DNA of 64,000 nt from Hyphomonas sp. (GTDB lineage Bacteria; Pseudomonadota; Alphaproteobacteria; Caulobacterales; Hyphomonadaceae), in contig VMTE01000051.1 in assembly GCA_013791775.1 (NCBI GenBank), positions 1-64,000 on the forward strand. Direction: 5' to 3'. A model generated the notes under the pieces. It saw only the letters and a list, made by a program, of their open reading frames with translations. It searched no databases and was not told the origin of the DNA. The position numbers were made by a program, and so were the translations under genes. Shown here one piece after another: positions 29,210 through 37,349 of this stretch. Numbering within the stretch: the stretch's first letter is position 1; each line of letters opens with the position of its first letter.

Positions 29210-29292
29210 GTCAACCGCAGTTCCGGCTACAGCTGCCTCGCACCCAACACGCCGTCTCAATATCCCAACCGCTCCCAACCCCTCCCATCCGC

Positions 29293-29373
29293 TCATCCCG
29301 GCGAAAGCCGGGACCGAGACTTGGAACCTGGCCGCAACGCTTGCCCACTGGATCCCGGCTTTCGCCGGGAAGA
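29293..29373. repeat. REP-like inverted pair
   Basis: TCATCCCGGCGAAAGCCGGGA at one end and its near-perfect inverse (ATCCCGGCTTTCGCCGGGAAGA) at the other are 39 bases apart. Each arm is itself palindromic (CCCGGC...GCCGGG). Such extragenic palindromes are common in Alphaproteobacteria and can be scattered by RAYT-type transposases. Confidence 0.75.
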
Positions 29374-29433
29374 GTGGAGGAAAAGCACGCCAAACTTCAA
29401 TCCCGCCCCAATCTCCGTCCCCTCATTGTCGCC

Positions 29434-29465
29434 ATCCCGGAATTTGCGCAACAAAGGTCCGGGAT
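29434..29465. repeat. Second extragenic inverted repeat
   Basis: ATCCCGGA and TCCGGGAT flank 16 bases (29434-29441 and 29458-29465). Together with the adjacent REP-like pair it forms a compact patch of palindromes in the same intergenic gap. Confidence 0.6.
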
Positions 29466-29661
29466 CCCGCGTCAAAAAAGAGCTGAGCCCCGGCCTTCGC
29501 CCTTCCGGCGCAGACCGTCTTGCCCCGACAGCAAAGCGCTCAAATCAGACATCTGGAACAGCCGGCCCGGCGACCGGGATTTGGGCCGAAGCGGTCATTG
29601 CAATTGACGCCATTTCTACCAATAGTGGCGTATTGGCTGTCAGACGGTGAGAGGTCCGAAC

Positions 29662-30957
29662 ATGCGACGCATGATGGTTTTGTTGGCTTTCGCGGCAATT
29701 CCCGGAATCCCTTCGGTGTTCGCCCAAGAGCCTCCTGGCAGCAAAACCTGGCAGATCGTGGTCGAGGCTGACGGACTCGGTGAGATCGAGAAGCTGGCCG
29801 TCGCGTCGAATGGCGACCTTCTGGTTGCAGGGTTTCTCGACAGAGCGGGCCCCAACGTTGGAGGCAGCCGCCACGACGCCTGGCTAGCTCGATACACTCC
29901 CGATGGACGACAGCTTTGGTCTCGTCGTTTGGGTGACGAATATCGTGATGAAGCACTGGACATGGCGGTTTCTGCCGACGGTTCAATCATCATAGCGGGA
30001 TGGCGTGACGTGCAATTCACAACGGCGATTCAACAAAGCAACGGCTTTGTTGGCAAATTCGCTCCCGACGGCGAGCTGATATGGCAAGTGACGCTCGCAG
30101 AGCCTTCACTTTGGTTTGTAATCTTGAGTACGTTGATCCTCGATGACGGATCGATTCTCGTCGCGGGTCAGGATGAGGCGGAGGGTTGCTCGCGAGCCCG
30201 CGCGTTCGTGGCAAAGGTTAGCGCCGATGGGCGGACGGAATGGATGTTCAATCCGCCAGAGTATGTCGATGGCGTAACGCCGATACTCGAAAACGCGATT
30301 CGCGTCAGTCAGCCCGGATGCCCCACGGGCGCAAAGGAAAGTGCTCGCTTCGGCCGGATAGGAGTAGATGGAACGATCGAAGTGCATGTCGCGCAAGCGA
30401 CGTTTGGCTTTCCAGAAATGTTCGTGGCACGCTGCGCTGTCGTTTCACTTTCTGCGGGCCAATTGGTGAGTGAGGATTGCGGACCGCCACTTGCGCCGGG
30501 CTATCGGCCGCCGGACAGGTATTCCGGGGAAACGGTGGGCGGGTTTGCAAATGGCGATGCATTGATCCGAAAATTCGACCCCTCCGGCAGAGAGGTCTGG
30601 TCGCGGACTTTGACGTCGGATGGGGGAGATGGCGTCTATGCCGTCGCACCTACTCCGGACGGGGGTGTCGTCGGCGCCGGATTTGCCCTCGCAGGACCGC
30701 GGGTCGGTCGAGATAACTGGGATGGATTGCTGATCCGGCTGGATTCATCCGGGCGCGAAGTCTGGCGAAAGAAGCTTGGCGGAGACAAGCGCGATGAACT
30801 CAACGGTGTCGCCGTCCTCGAAGATGGTTCCATCGTGGTGGCTGGATATACCGGTTCCCGAAGATCCGCTTACTGGGAGCCTTGGCTTATGCGCTTGAAT
30901 GCTGCAGGCGAGCTTGAAGGTTCAGCGGCGGAGAGGTTCGAGCTAGACGCTCAATAG
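29662..30957 (+). CDS. Secreted beta-propeller-like repeat protein
   Basis: A 431-residue exported protein. Residues 1-21 form a signal peptide (MRRMMVLLAFAAIPGIPSVFA, cut before QEPP). The rest contains repeats of the form D-W-L-x-R-x-x-x-x-G-x-x-x-W-x-x-x-x-G, followed by DxxxxVAxxxDGSIxVAG, for example DAWLARYTPDGRQLW and DGLLIRLDSSGREVW, as in WD/SBBP-type propellers. The ATG at 29662 has GAGAGG upstream; an in-frame GTG at 29647 is possible. Two 60-base lines I counted are 52-53% G+C against about 75% in a neighbour, and the gene is flanked by repeats, so recent acquisition is possible. Function unknown. Confidence 0.8.
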   Translation: MRRMMVLLAFAAIPGIPSVFAQEPPGSKTWQIVVEADGLGEIEKLAVASNGDLLVAGFLDRAGPNVGGSRHDAWLARYTPDGRQLWSRRLGDEYRDEALDMAVSADGSIIIAGWRDVQFTTAIQQSNGFVGKFAPDGELIWQVTLAEPSLWFVILSTLILDDGSILVAGQDEAEGCSRARAFVAKVSADGRTEWMFNPPEYVDGVTPILENAIRVSQPGCPTGAKESARFGRIGVDGTIEVHVAQATFGFPEMFVARCAVVSLSAGQLVSEDCGPPLAPGYRPPDRYSGETVGGFANGDALIRKFDPSGREVWSRTLTSDGGDGVYAVAPTPDGGVVGAGFALAGPRVGRDNWDGLLIRLDSSGREVWRKKLGGDKRDELNGVAVLEDGSIVVAGYTGSRRSAYWEPWLMRLNAAGELEGSAAERFELDAQ

Positions 30958-31104
30958 CGGCTACCAGCCTTCACTTCCAAAGGGAGAGAATGGCCAATAG
31001 CGGCGATCCTGAACGGGCACGTCTTGCCGTTTCCAGCAGCCGCTTTTTGCACCGAAACCGTCCGCAGCCGGATTTCCCAAAGGCAGGCGACCCACCCCCC
31101 CCAA

Positions 31105-31139
31105 AACGCAAAAACCGTCCACACGCGTGTGGACGGTTT
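31105..31139 (-). terminator. Strong intrinsic terminator for the methyltransferase gene
   Basis: Bases 31112-31139 are a perfect 28-base palindrome with arms AAACCGTCCACACG. On the minus strand it is followed by TTTTTGCGTTTT, making a classic hairpin plus T-tract 30 bases after the stop of the leftward gene. Confidence 0.85.
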
Positions 31140-31169
31140 GTGGACTGCCCGGGGCAGGGAGGAGGGGCC

Positions 31170-32054
31170 TTATTCCGGCTTGCGGAACTTCAGCGTCATC
31201 CGGTCGCTTTCGCCGATGGCCTTGTACTTTTCCGGGTCGAAGCCTTCGACCGCCGCGCCGTCGCGGCCGGTCGCCGTGTTGTTCGGCGGCAGGGTCCAGA
31301 CTCCGAAGGGATGGTCCGCAGTGTCGGCGGGGTTGGCGTTGATTTCGCTGGCTTCAACGAATTCGAAGCCGGCCGCCGCGGCGAGCGCCTTCACATAGTC
31401 CTCGTGCACATAGCCGCTGCTGGCCTTCGGGTCCTGCGCCTGGGTCGAGGGCAGGCGGTGTTCCACCACGCCCAGCACGCCGCCTGGTTTCAAGGCGTCA
31501 TAGGCATCGGCGAAGAATTTCTCGGTGTAACCAGCCGCCATCCAGTTGTGCAGGTTGCGGAAGGTCAGCACCACATCGGCCGTGCCGGCTTCGGTCAGCG
31601 GGCCGGACGAGGCGGAAAAGACCGAGTATTCCATGTTGCCGAATTTCGGGTCGGCATAGACGGCCTTGAATTCGGCGAGGCGCTCTTCGGTGCGGGCGCG
31701 CCGCTCGGGGTCTTCAATTGCGGCGGCGTCGAAACCGGCGGCCACCAGTGTGCCGCCGCCCGAGCCCAGCCAGGGCGCGAGGATATTCGTGTACCAGCCG
31801 CCGCCGGGCCAGACTTCGACGACCTTGTGTGCCGGCTGGACGCCGAAGAATTCCAGCGTTTCGGCAGGGTGGCGCCAGGCATCGCGGGCCTTTTCCGCGT
31901 CGCTGCGCAGGTCCGAGGCGACCGCGTCCTGCAGGGTCATGGCGCGCGTCTCGGCCGCCACTTCTGCATCCACCGAAGCCGGCGCCGGTATTTTCGCCGG
32001 TGTGCAGGCAGAAAAGACGAGGGCCGAAGCGGCCACGAGCAGCACGTGTTTCAT
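31170..32054 (-). CDS. Lipoprotein SAM-dependent methyltransferase-like protein
   Basis: A 294-residue protein with two unexpected halves together. The N-terminus is a lipoprotein signal (KHVLLVAASALVFSAC, Cys17), so the mature protein should be outside the cytoplasm. The body is a class I methyltransferase fold: VVEVWPGGGWYTNILAPWLG as the SAM loop, ADVVLTFRNLHNWMAAG, and DALKPGGVLGVVEHRLP. Similar exported proteins are known in Proteobacteria, but how SAM would reach them is unclear, so catalysis is doubtful. The ATG at 32054 was chosen; an intrinsic terminator follows. Confidence 0.85.
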   Translation of the reverse strand: MKHVLLVAASALVFSACTPAKIPAPASVDAEVAAETRAMTLQDAVASDLRSDAEKARDAWRHPAETLEFFGVQPAHKVVEVWPGGGWYTNILAPWLGSGGGTLVAAGFDAAAIEDPERRARTEERLAEFKAVYADPKFGNMEYSVFSASSGPLTEAGTADVVLTFRNLHNWMAAGYTEKFFADAYDALKPGGVLGVVEHRLPSTQAQDPKASSGYVHEDYVKALAAAAGFEFVEASEINANPADTADHPFGVWTLPPNNTATGRDGAAVEGFDPEKYKAIGESDRMTLKFRKPE

Positions 32055-32078
32055 TGTCAGATCTCCATCCCGGGGGCT

Positions 32079-32107
32079 CTTGATAGACCTCATACGCTAC
32101 CCAAATA
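32079..32107 (+). promoter_or_regulatory. Sigma32-type heat-shock promoter of hsp20
   Basis: CTTGATA (32079-32085), 14 bases, then CCCAAATA (32100-32107) match the RpoH pattern CTTGAAA-N13/14-CCCCATTTA with few mismatches. Transcription would start near 32114, giving a leader of about 140 bases before the hsp20 ATG. Confidence 0.65.
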
Positions 32108-32205
32108 GCAAGTGTCACGGTGCTGCCCAGCAGGCCGTGGCCGGACGCTTCGGGCCAGTGCCGGTGATCGGGCTGGAAAATACGGAAGCGGCCGAACGCC
32201 AATCC

Positions 32206-32257
32206 GGACGGTCTGGACCGTCCACAGTCGCTTGAAGCGAAAGGACTGTATATCAAA
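32206..32257 (+). promoter_or_regulatory. Possible RNA thermometer in the hsp20 leader
   Basis: Two consecutive hairpins precede the ATG. GGACGGTC-TG-GACCGTCC is a perfect inverted repeat at 32206-32223. ACAGTCGCT (32224-32232) can pair with AGCG (32236-32239) and ACTGT (32245-32249), enclosing or bordering the AAAGGA ribosome-binding site. Small heat-shock genes of Alphaproteobacteria often carry ROSE-type thermometers. No exact ROSE sequence was recognised. Confidence 0.5.
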
Positions 32258-32740
32258 ATGAGCACTATTGATCTGAACCCCCTGTATCGCACCATGGTCG
32301 GATTCGACCGGCTCGCCGGCATGATGGACCAGGCATCCCGCCTTGATGGCACGCAGGGCTACCCGCCCTACAACATTGAGCGCGTTGACGAGAATGCCTT
32401 CGCGATCGACATCGCCGTCGCCGGCTTCACCGAAGCCGAGCTCGACATCGAAACCAAGGAAGGCCTTCTGACGGTCGCCGGCAAGAAAGCCGAAACCGAA
32501 GACGCCCCGGGGCGTAATTTCCTGCACCGCGGCATTGCCCAGCGCAGCTTCATCCGCCGCTTCCAGCTCGCCGATCACGTTCTCGTAACGGGTGCGAACC
32601 TTGAGCACGGCGTGCTCCGGATCGACCTCATCCGCGAGATTCCGGAAGAGAAGAAAGCCCGCAAGATCGAGATCGGCGCCCCCGCTGCTTCCAACGAGCC
32701 GCGCCTGATCGGCAAGAAGAAAGCCTCCGACGCGGCCTGA
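32258..32740 (+). CDS. Small heat-shock protein, Hsp20/IbpA family
   Basis: ATP-independent chaperone that holds denatured proteins. The 160 residues contain an alpha-crystallin domain from about residue 40 to 135 with YPPYNIERVDENAFAIDIAVAGF, ETKEGLLTVAGKK and the closing NLEHGVLRIDLIREIPE. A Lys/Ala-rich tail follows. The gene has its own sigma32-type promoter, a structured leader and an intrinsic terminator, so it is a single-gene heat-shock unit. Confidence 0.95.
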   Translation: MSTIDLNPLYRTMVGFDRLAGMMDQASRLDGTQGYPPYNIERVDENAFAIDIAVAGFTEAELDIETKEGLLTVAGKKAETEDAPGRNFLHRGIAQRSFIRRFQLADHVLVTGANLEHGVLRIDLIREIPEEKKARKIEIGAPAASNEPRLIGKKKASDAA

Positions 32741-32767
32741 CCGCCGCGTCCCCTCCGCTCACGGACG

Positions 32768-32800
32768 AACCCCCCGCAGCCCCTCCTGCGGGGGGTTTTC
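32768..32800 (+). terminator. Intrinsic terminator of hsp20
   Basis: AACCCCCCGCAG, a 6-base loop, then CTGCGGGGGGTT and TTC. A 12-pair stem followed by a short T run, 28 bases after the hsp20 stop and just before the convergent GST gene. Confidence 0.85.
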
Positions 32801-32803
32801 GTT

Positions 32804-33796
32804 TCAGGAGACGTAAGCCCGCGCGCCTGCGGCATCGAGGAAAGCGGGGAGAGCCGGGTCGCTCATCCGTCCGGCCACTTCGGCCCGCACGGCGGCGAAG
32901 GCGCGGGCGGCGTAGGATTGTGTCGCCTGCTCGAACACGCCGTCATCGAAGGTCACCGAAAACCGCTTCTTCTCGCGTGAGGCGCTCGCCGCATTGGCAA
33001 AGGCCCAGGGTAGGTAGGTGCGCGAAACTTCGCCTTCGAAGATCGGCAGCAGCGTCGCCGACAGCTCATCGAGCGGCGCGAACGGTCCGGAGGCCTTGGG
33101 GTCTTCCATGTGCCCGCACCAGGCGACCACGAACGGTGCGCGGTCCGTCAGCCAGGTGGCGGGCGTTGGATCGGTCAGCATCTGCTGGAACTGCGCCGCG
33201 ATGGCAAAGTCCGCCGCGCTCGGCCGGCCGCCGAAAATGAAGAGGTGATTCTGCAGGTGCGCGTTGAGGAGCTGGGCAAAGCGCCGGTAGGACGCCTCCA
33301 GCGTCGCGGCATTCTCCGGCTCGGCGCCGACGAGCGGCAGGCGCGCCAGCATCCGCGAGGCAATCTGCTTGGCCGGCGCCTTGAAGGCGCGCGGGCGTTT
33401 GCCGTCACTCAGCTGAACCAGCACACGCAGCGCCGCCGCGTCCCGGTCCGGCTGCTGGCCCCAGCGCTGCTGGAACATGCACTTGTTGAGCCACTCGTCG
33501 CCGTAATCTTCAAGGATCAGCGCCAGCGCGGCGCAGGTGGGCTCTTCCGGAGCCGCTTCCGGTTCGGGGTGCGCAGTGTTGAGGGCGGCGAGGATCAGGG
33601 TCGAATCCTGCGCGGGCGCGTGGTCCGGCGACAGGAGCAACGGCACGGTTGGTGTTGCGGCGCTCTTGCGGAATTCCGCTTCATTGCTGGCCGAGCGCGA
33701 CACCCAATCGAAGGCGAGGCCCTTGTAGCGAAGGGCCGATCGCACCTTCAGCGAATAAGGAGACGTCTCTGCGCCGAAGAGGCGATACGCGGCCAT
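32804..33796 (-). CDS. Glutathione S-transferase family protein
   Basis: A 330-residue protein with an N-terminal thioredoxin-like domain (YRLFGAETSPYSLKVRSALRYKGLAFDWV) and a long helical C-terminal domain with GGRPSAADFAIAAQFQQML. The C-terminal part is longer than in a standard GST of about 210 residues, so it belongs to an extended subgroup. Its role could be detoxification, but the substrate is unknown. It is convergent with hsp20. Confidence 0.87.
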   Translation of the reverse strand: MAAYRLFGAETSPYSLKVRSALRYKGLAFDWVSRSASNEAEFRKSAATPTVPLLLSPDHAPAQDSTLILAALNTAHPEPEAAPEEPTCAALALILEDYGDEWLNKCMFQQRWGQQPDRDAAALRVLVQLSDGKRPRAFKAPAKQIASRMLARLPLVGAEPENAATLEASYRRFAQLLNAHLQNHLFIFGGRPSAADFAIAAQFQQMLTDPTPATWLTDRAPFVVAWCGHMEDPKASGPFAPLDELSATLLPIFEGEVSRTYLPWAFANAASASREKKRFSVTFDDGVFEQATQSYAARAFAAVRAEVAGRMSDPALPAFLDAAGARAYVS

Positions 33797-33938
33797 CAGG
33801 TCACCCGGGGTTTCTAGGGGGTCTGTCTAGGCAGTTCATGCCGGGCTGCCAAGCGGCGTTTGCCCGCAGGCGCTTTCCCCGCTAATCGCTGTGGGTACAG
33901 TAAATCCCCGCCGAGCAGGACCGGGGCAGGAGAACCGG

Positions 33939-34988
33939 ATGCGCGTATTGCATGTGATGGCGGGTGCGGACGAAGGCGGCGCCGAGAATATCATGTTGGA
34001 ATCGGTGCTCGCGCTCGCCGAGGCCGGCGTCACCCAGCACGTCGTGACGCGCCCCGGCAACAGGTTCCGGATCGAGAAGTTCGAAGCCGCCGGCATCGGC
34101 ACCGCGACCGCGAGCTTCAACACCAGCTGGCCTTTTCCCAGCCGGAAAATCATCGGCGAGGCGATCGCGGCGTTCAAGCCGGATGTCATCGAATACTGGA
34201 TGGGCCGCGCCGGGCAGTTTGCGCCCGCCGCTTACCGGGCGCGGTCGATCGCCTGGTATGGCGGCTATTACAAACTCTCGCGCTTCCGGAACTGCGAATG
34301 GCATGTCGGGCTGACCATCGATCTGTTGCGCCACATCCGCGAACAGGGTGTGGGCGAAGACCGCTCGACCATCATCCACACCTATGCCGATTTCCGCGGC
34401 GCCGAGCCCACGCCGCGCGCCAGCCTGTCCACGCCGGAGGGTGTGCCGGTGGCGCTGTCGCTGGCGCGGCTGCATGAGAAGAAGGGGCTGGACACGCTGC
34501 TCGAGGCCGCCGCCCGCTTGCCGGACCTCTTCGTCTGGATAGCGGGGGAGGGCCCCCTCGAAGCCGAGCTGAAAGCGCAGTCGGCGCGGCTCGGTCTTGA
34601 CTCGCGTGTGCGGTTTCTGGGCTGGCGCAATGATCGCGGCGCGCTGCTGGCGGCCTGCGATGTGGTGGCGTTCCCGTCGCGCTATGAACCGTTCGGCACG
34701 GTGACGGTTGATGCCTGGGCGGCCGGCCGGCCACTGGTTGCGGCCGATGCGGTGGGCCCGGCAGCCTATGTGAAAGACGGCGTCAACGGGTTGCTGGTTG
34801 CCAAGAATGACGTCGATGCCCTGGCGTCCGCGCTCGGCCGTGTGATCTATGACAAGGCGCTGGCCGCAAGACTGGTTGAAGGCGGGCGCGCGAGCTACGA
34901 TTCCCAGTTCACCAAGGCCGTTTTCCAGCGCGACTCGCTGGCGCTGTACGAGCGGATCCGGGCCCATGCCGGACCGTTCGCGGGCTGA
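33939..34988 (+). CDS. Glycosyltransferase, GT4-like
   Basis: A 349-residue GT-B fold enzyme that transfers a sugar from a nucleotide donor. The N-terminal domain has MRVLHVMAGADEGGAENIM, typical of GT4. The donor-binding domain has LARLHEKKGLDTLLEAAARLP, GEGPLEAELK, and the E-x7-E motif region in SRYEPFGTVTVDAWAAGRPLVAAD. The ATG at 33939 has GGAG upstream. It ends one base before a convergent deaminase gene. Acceptor unknown; lipopolysaccharide core or capsule synthesis is plausible. Confidence 0.9.
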   Translation: MRVLHVMAGADEGGAENIMLESVLALAEAGVTQHVVTRPGNRFRIEKFEAAGIGTATASFNTSWPFPSRKIIGEAIAAFKPDVIEYWMGRAGQFAPAAYRARSIAWYGGYYKLSRFRNCEWHVGLTIDLLRHIREQGVGEDRSTIIHTYADFRGAEPTPRASLSTPEGVPVALSLARLHEKKGLDTLLEAAARLPDLFVWIAGEGPLEAELKAQSARLGLDSRVRFLGWRNDRGALLAACDVVAFPSRYEPFGTVTVDAWAAGRPLVAADAVGPAAYVKDGVNGLLVAKNDVDALASALGRVIYDKALAARLVEGGRASYDSQFTKAVFQRDSLALYERIRAHAGPFAG

Positions 34989-35435
34989 TCATCTCGGCGT
35001 TGCGGCAAAGAACCAGGCATAGCGCTGCGCGGCGTTGCGGCCGCCCGGACCGATCAGGACGCGGATGCCGGATTCCCTCAGTACACGGATACCGTCCCTC
35101 GCCGTCGGGTGCGGATCTTCCACCGCAACAACCACGCGGGCGATCCCCGCGCTGACCAGTTTCGACGCGCAGGACGCAGCCCCGCTGGAGCGCTCACGGC
35201 AGGGCTCAAGGGTGACATAAGCCGTGCCGCCTCGCGCCCGGCCCGCCGACTCGTCCAGCGCGATTTCCTCCGCATGCGGCCGGCCGCCCTTGCCGGTAAC
35301 ACCTTCGCCAGCGATGTGACCGGCGGCGTCAACAATCACGCAGCCCACGGAGGGATTCGGGCCGGTCAAGCCCTGGTTCAGTCCGGCCAGCGCGAGCGCC
35401 CGGCCCATCAGGCGCTGGTCGCGGCGCTTGCTCAC
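34989..35435 (-). CDS. RibD-like cytidine-deaminase-fold protein, deaminase domain only
   Basis: A 148-residue protein matching the deaminase half of RibD: MGRALALAGLNQGLTGPNPSVGCVIVD, the zinc-site HAEEIALDE and TLEPCRERSSGAASC. A complete RibD of about 360 residues would also contain a reductase domain, which is absent; the stop follows directly. It may deaminate the riboflavin pyrimidine intermediate with the reductase encoded elsewhere, or act on another substrate. Its start overlaps the gpmA stop by four bases, which couples the two. Confidence 0.83.
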   Translation of the reverse strand: MSKRRDQRLMGRALALAGLNQGLTGPNPSVGCVIVDAAGHIAGEGVTGKGGRPHAEEIALDESAGRARGGTAYVTLEPCRERSSGAASCASKLVSAGIARVVVAVEDPHPTARDGIRVLRESGIRVLIGPGGRNAAQRYAWFFAATPR

Positions 35436-36145
35436 GGCAATGCCGGAAGTTTCTGTGCGCGGGCCTGGTCGAGATAGCGCACTGAGACCGGCTTCAGTTG
35501 GGCATCAAGCTCAATGAGCAGCGGATTGCCGGTCGGGATCTCGACGCTGGTGATCGTCGCGTCGGGCACCTTGAACAGATGCTTGACCAGCGCGCGCAGC
35601 GAATTGCCGTGGGCAGCGATCAGCGTGTCCTTGCCGGCCTGCAGCTCGGGCGCAATGCGGCTTTCCCAATAGGGCAGCACCCGTTCGAGCGTGGTCTTCA
35701 GGCTCTCCGTGTCCGGAATGGCGATACCGCGATAGCGCGGGTCGGTTGAGAGGTCATAGGTGCTGCCCACTTGCAGCGGCGGCGGCGGGATGTCGTAGCT
35801 GCGGCGCCAGATGTGGACCTGTTCCTCGCCGTGCAGGGCCGCCGTCTCGGCCTTGTCGAGTCCGGTCAGGCCGCCATAGTGACGCTCGTTCAGGCGCCAG
35901 TCTTTCTCCAGCGGCAGCCAGACCCGCTTCATCTCGGTCAGCGCCAGCCACATCGTGCGGATGGCGCGGGTCTGTACGCTGGTGAAGCCGGCGCGGAAAT
36001 CGGCGTCGAGCTCGGCAAGCAGTATGCCGGAGGCGCGCGCTTCGGCTTCGCCCTGCGCAGTGAGGTCGGCGTCCCACCAGCCGGTGAAGCGGTTTTCGAG
36101 GTTCCAGGCGGATTGTCCGTGGCGGATGAGAACAAGCTTGGTCAT
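35432..36145 (-). CDS. gpmA: 2,3-bisphosphoglycerate-dependent phosphoglycerate mutase
   Basis: Interconverts 3- and 2-phosphoglycerate in glycolysis and gluconeogenesis. The catalytic His is in LIRHGQSAWNLENRFTGW near residue 8, and NERHYGGLTGLDKAE and IAAHGNSLRALVKHL are the other active-site stretches. The 237 residues are typical. It is followed by an overlapping deaminase gene and preceded by an unrelated epimerase-like gene 61 bases away. Confidence 0.96.
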   Translation of the reverse strand: MTKLVLIRHGQSAWNLENRFTGWWDADLTAQGEAEARASGILLAELDADFRAGFTSVQTRAIRTMWLALTEMKRVWLPLEKDWRLNERHYGGLTGLDKAETAALHGEEQVHIWRRSYDIPPPPLQVGSTYDLSTDPRYRGIAIPDTESLKTTLERVLPYWESRIAPELQAGKDTLIAAHGNSLRALVKHLFKVPDATITSVEIPTGNPLLIELDAQLKPVSVRYLDQARAQKLPALP

Positions 36146-36206
36146 GCGGATCCTGATCGTGAAGGCGCGGAAGTTGGCGCCTTATGCGGCTCAATAGTGA
36201 AAGATT

Positions 36207-37349
36207 TCAAGCGTCCATGATTCGGATCAGCTCGGCGAGGGCGAGCACGACATGGTAGCCGGTCGAGGCGGGCATGTCCTTGGCCAGCACGCTGCCGTCT
36301 TCGGCGAAATGGTCGATCCAGCCACCGTCTTCGGTGAGGAATTCGTCCATCAGCACGTCGAAGCTGCGGCAGGCGGCAGCAGCAAAGCGTGCCTCGCCGC
36401 GTTGCTCGAACAGGGCGAGATGGGCCTTCAATGCTTCGGTTTGCGGCCAGGTGCGCCGCGAAGGATCATGCGGCGCGCCGTCGCGGGTCACTTCCTGACA
36501 GGCGCGGCCAGCTGCATCGAGGGTCGAGACGCCAAACGTGTAGAGGCGCAGGGCCGCCTCCGGCAAAGGCTTCTGCGCAAGGCGGGACCATGTGTGCAGC
36601 AGCCAGACCCATTCAAACTGGTGGCCGGGCTCGACAATCCGGGCGGCGTCACCGCCGGGCGCCGACCAGTCGGCCGCGAACTTCTCGCCGAGAAGGCCGC
36701 CGGATCCGGCCGTGAACTTCGTGTCGAACAGGCCGACAATCTCGGCGGCGCGCGTGAGGTGCCCGGCGTCCGGCTCGGACCGGTGCAGCGCCAGACAGGC
36801 TTCAAGCAGGTGCATGTGCGGGTTCTGCAGGCGCGTGGTGGGGGCGGGCAGGACTTCGGCGTAACCGCCATGTTCGGAATCGCGCATCAGCTGGTCGAGC
36901 GCGCCGAGGACTTGCCGGGCGGCCGACAGCGGCGCAGCGGGGTCAAGCGGCCCGCGCGCGGCTTCCGCCAGCGCGAACAGCACGAAAGCGGTGTCGTAGA
37001 GATCAGCCGAGGCATCCGCGAGCGTGCCGCGTTCGGCGTTCAGCGTGCGCCCTGGAAGACCGGAGGGAGCGAGCGCCGGTCCGGACACGACCGATACGCC
37101 GGCCTGCACAAGCCGCGCCGCGGCGTCGCGCTTCCAGCCGAGGCGCCAGGCTTCGGCAAACACATAGGTCTGGCGGGCCTGGACGCGAACCCGCGTCAGC
37201 TCGCGCCCGACCTCGTCATGGGTCAGCGACAGGACTTCGGGAAACAGGCCGGCCGGGGTCAGTCCGTATTCCGCCCAAAGCGGAAAGCAGCTGTCGAACA
37301 ACCAGCGCCGGGCTTCCTTGGCCCGGCGGCGCAGTGCGCTTGTCGTCAT
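36207..37349 (-). CDS. AGE family epimerase/isomerase
   Basis: A 380-residue alpha6/alpha6-barrel protein of the N-acylglucosamine 2-epimerase group, which also contains mannose isomerases. Conserved stretches are RVRVQARQTYVFAEAWRLGW, NPHMHLLEACLALH, EPGHQFEWVWLLHTW and RTWPQTEALKAHLAL, which hold the active-site His and Glu residues. I chose the ATG at 37349 rather than the longer frame to 37427. The likely product is a mannose-6-phosphate or aldose isomerase; which sugar is unknown. Confidence 0.9.
   Translation of the reverse strand: MTTSALRRRAKEARRWLFDSCFPLWAEYGLTPAGLFPEVLSLTHDEVGRELTRVRVQARQTYVFAEAWRLGWKRDAAARLVQAGVSVVSGPALAPSGLPGRTLNAERGTLADASADLYDTAFVLFALAEAARGPLDPAAPLSAARQVLGALDQLMRDSEHGGYAEVLPAPTTRLQNPHMHLLEACLALHRSEPDAGHLTRAAEIVGLFDTKFTAGSGGLLGEKFAADWSAPGGDAARIVEPGHQFEWVWLLHTWSRLAQKPLPEAALRLYTFGVSTLDAAGRACQEVTRDGAPHDPSRRTWPQTEALKAHLALFEQRGEARFAAAACRSFDVLMDEFLTEDGGWIDHFAEDGSVLAKDMPASTGYHVVLALAELIRIMDA

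Larger units (their letters stand above)
29210..29661. other. Intergenic region, repeats only
   Basis: About 450 bases without a convincing gene. The first half carries the REP-like pair at 29293-29373 and a second inverted repeat at 29434-29465. The rest, from about 29470, shows no recognisable structure apart from a GAGAGG ribosome-binding site before the next gene. Confidence 0.7.

Noticed and set aside
32229-32251. CTTGAA close to the hsp20 ATG as a sigma32 promoter
   Set aside because: The spacing to any -10-like sequence is too short and transcription would start inside the gene. The CTTGATA site at 32079 fits better.
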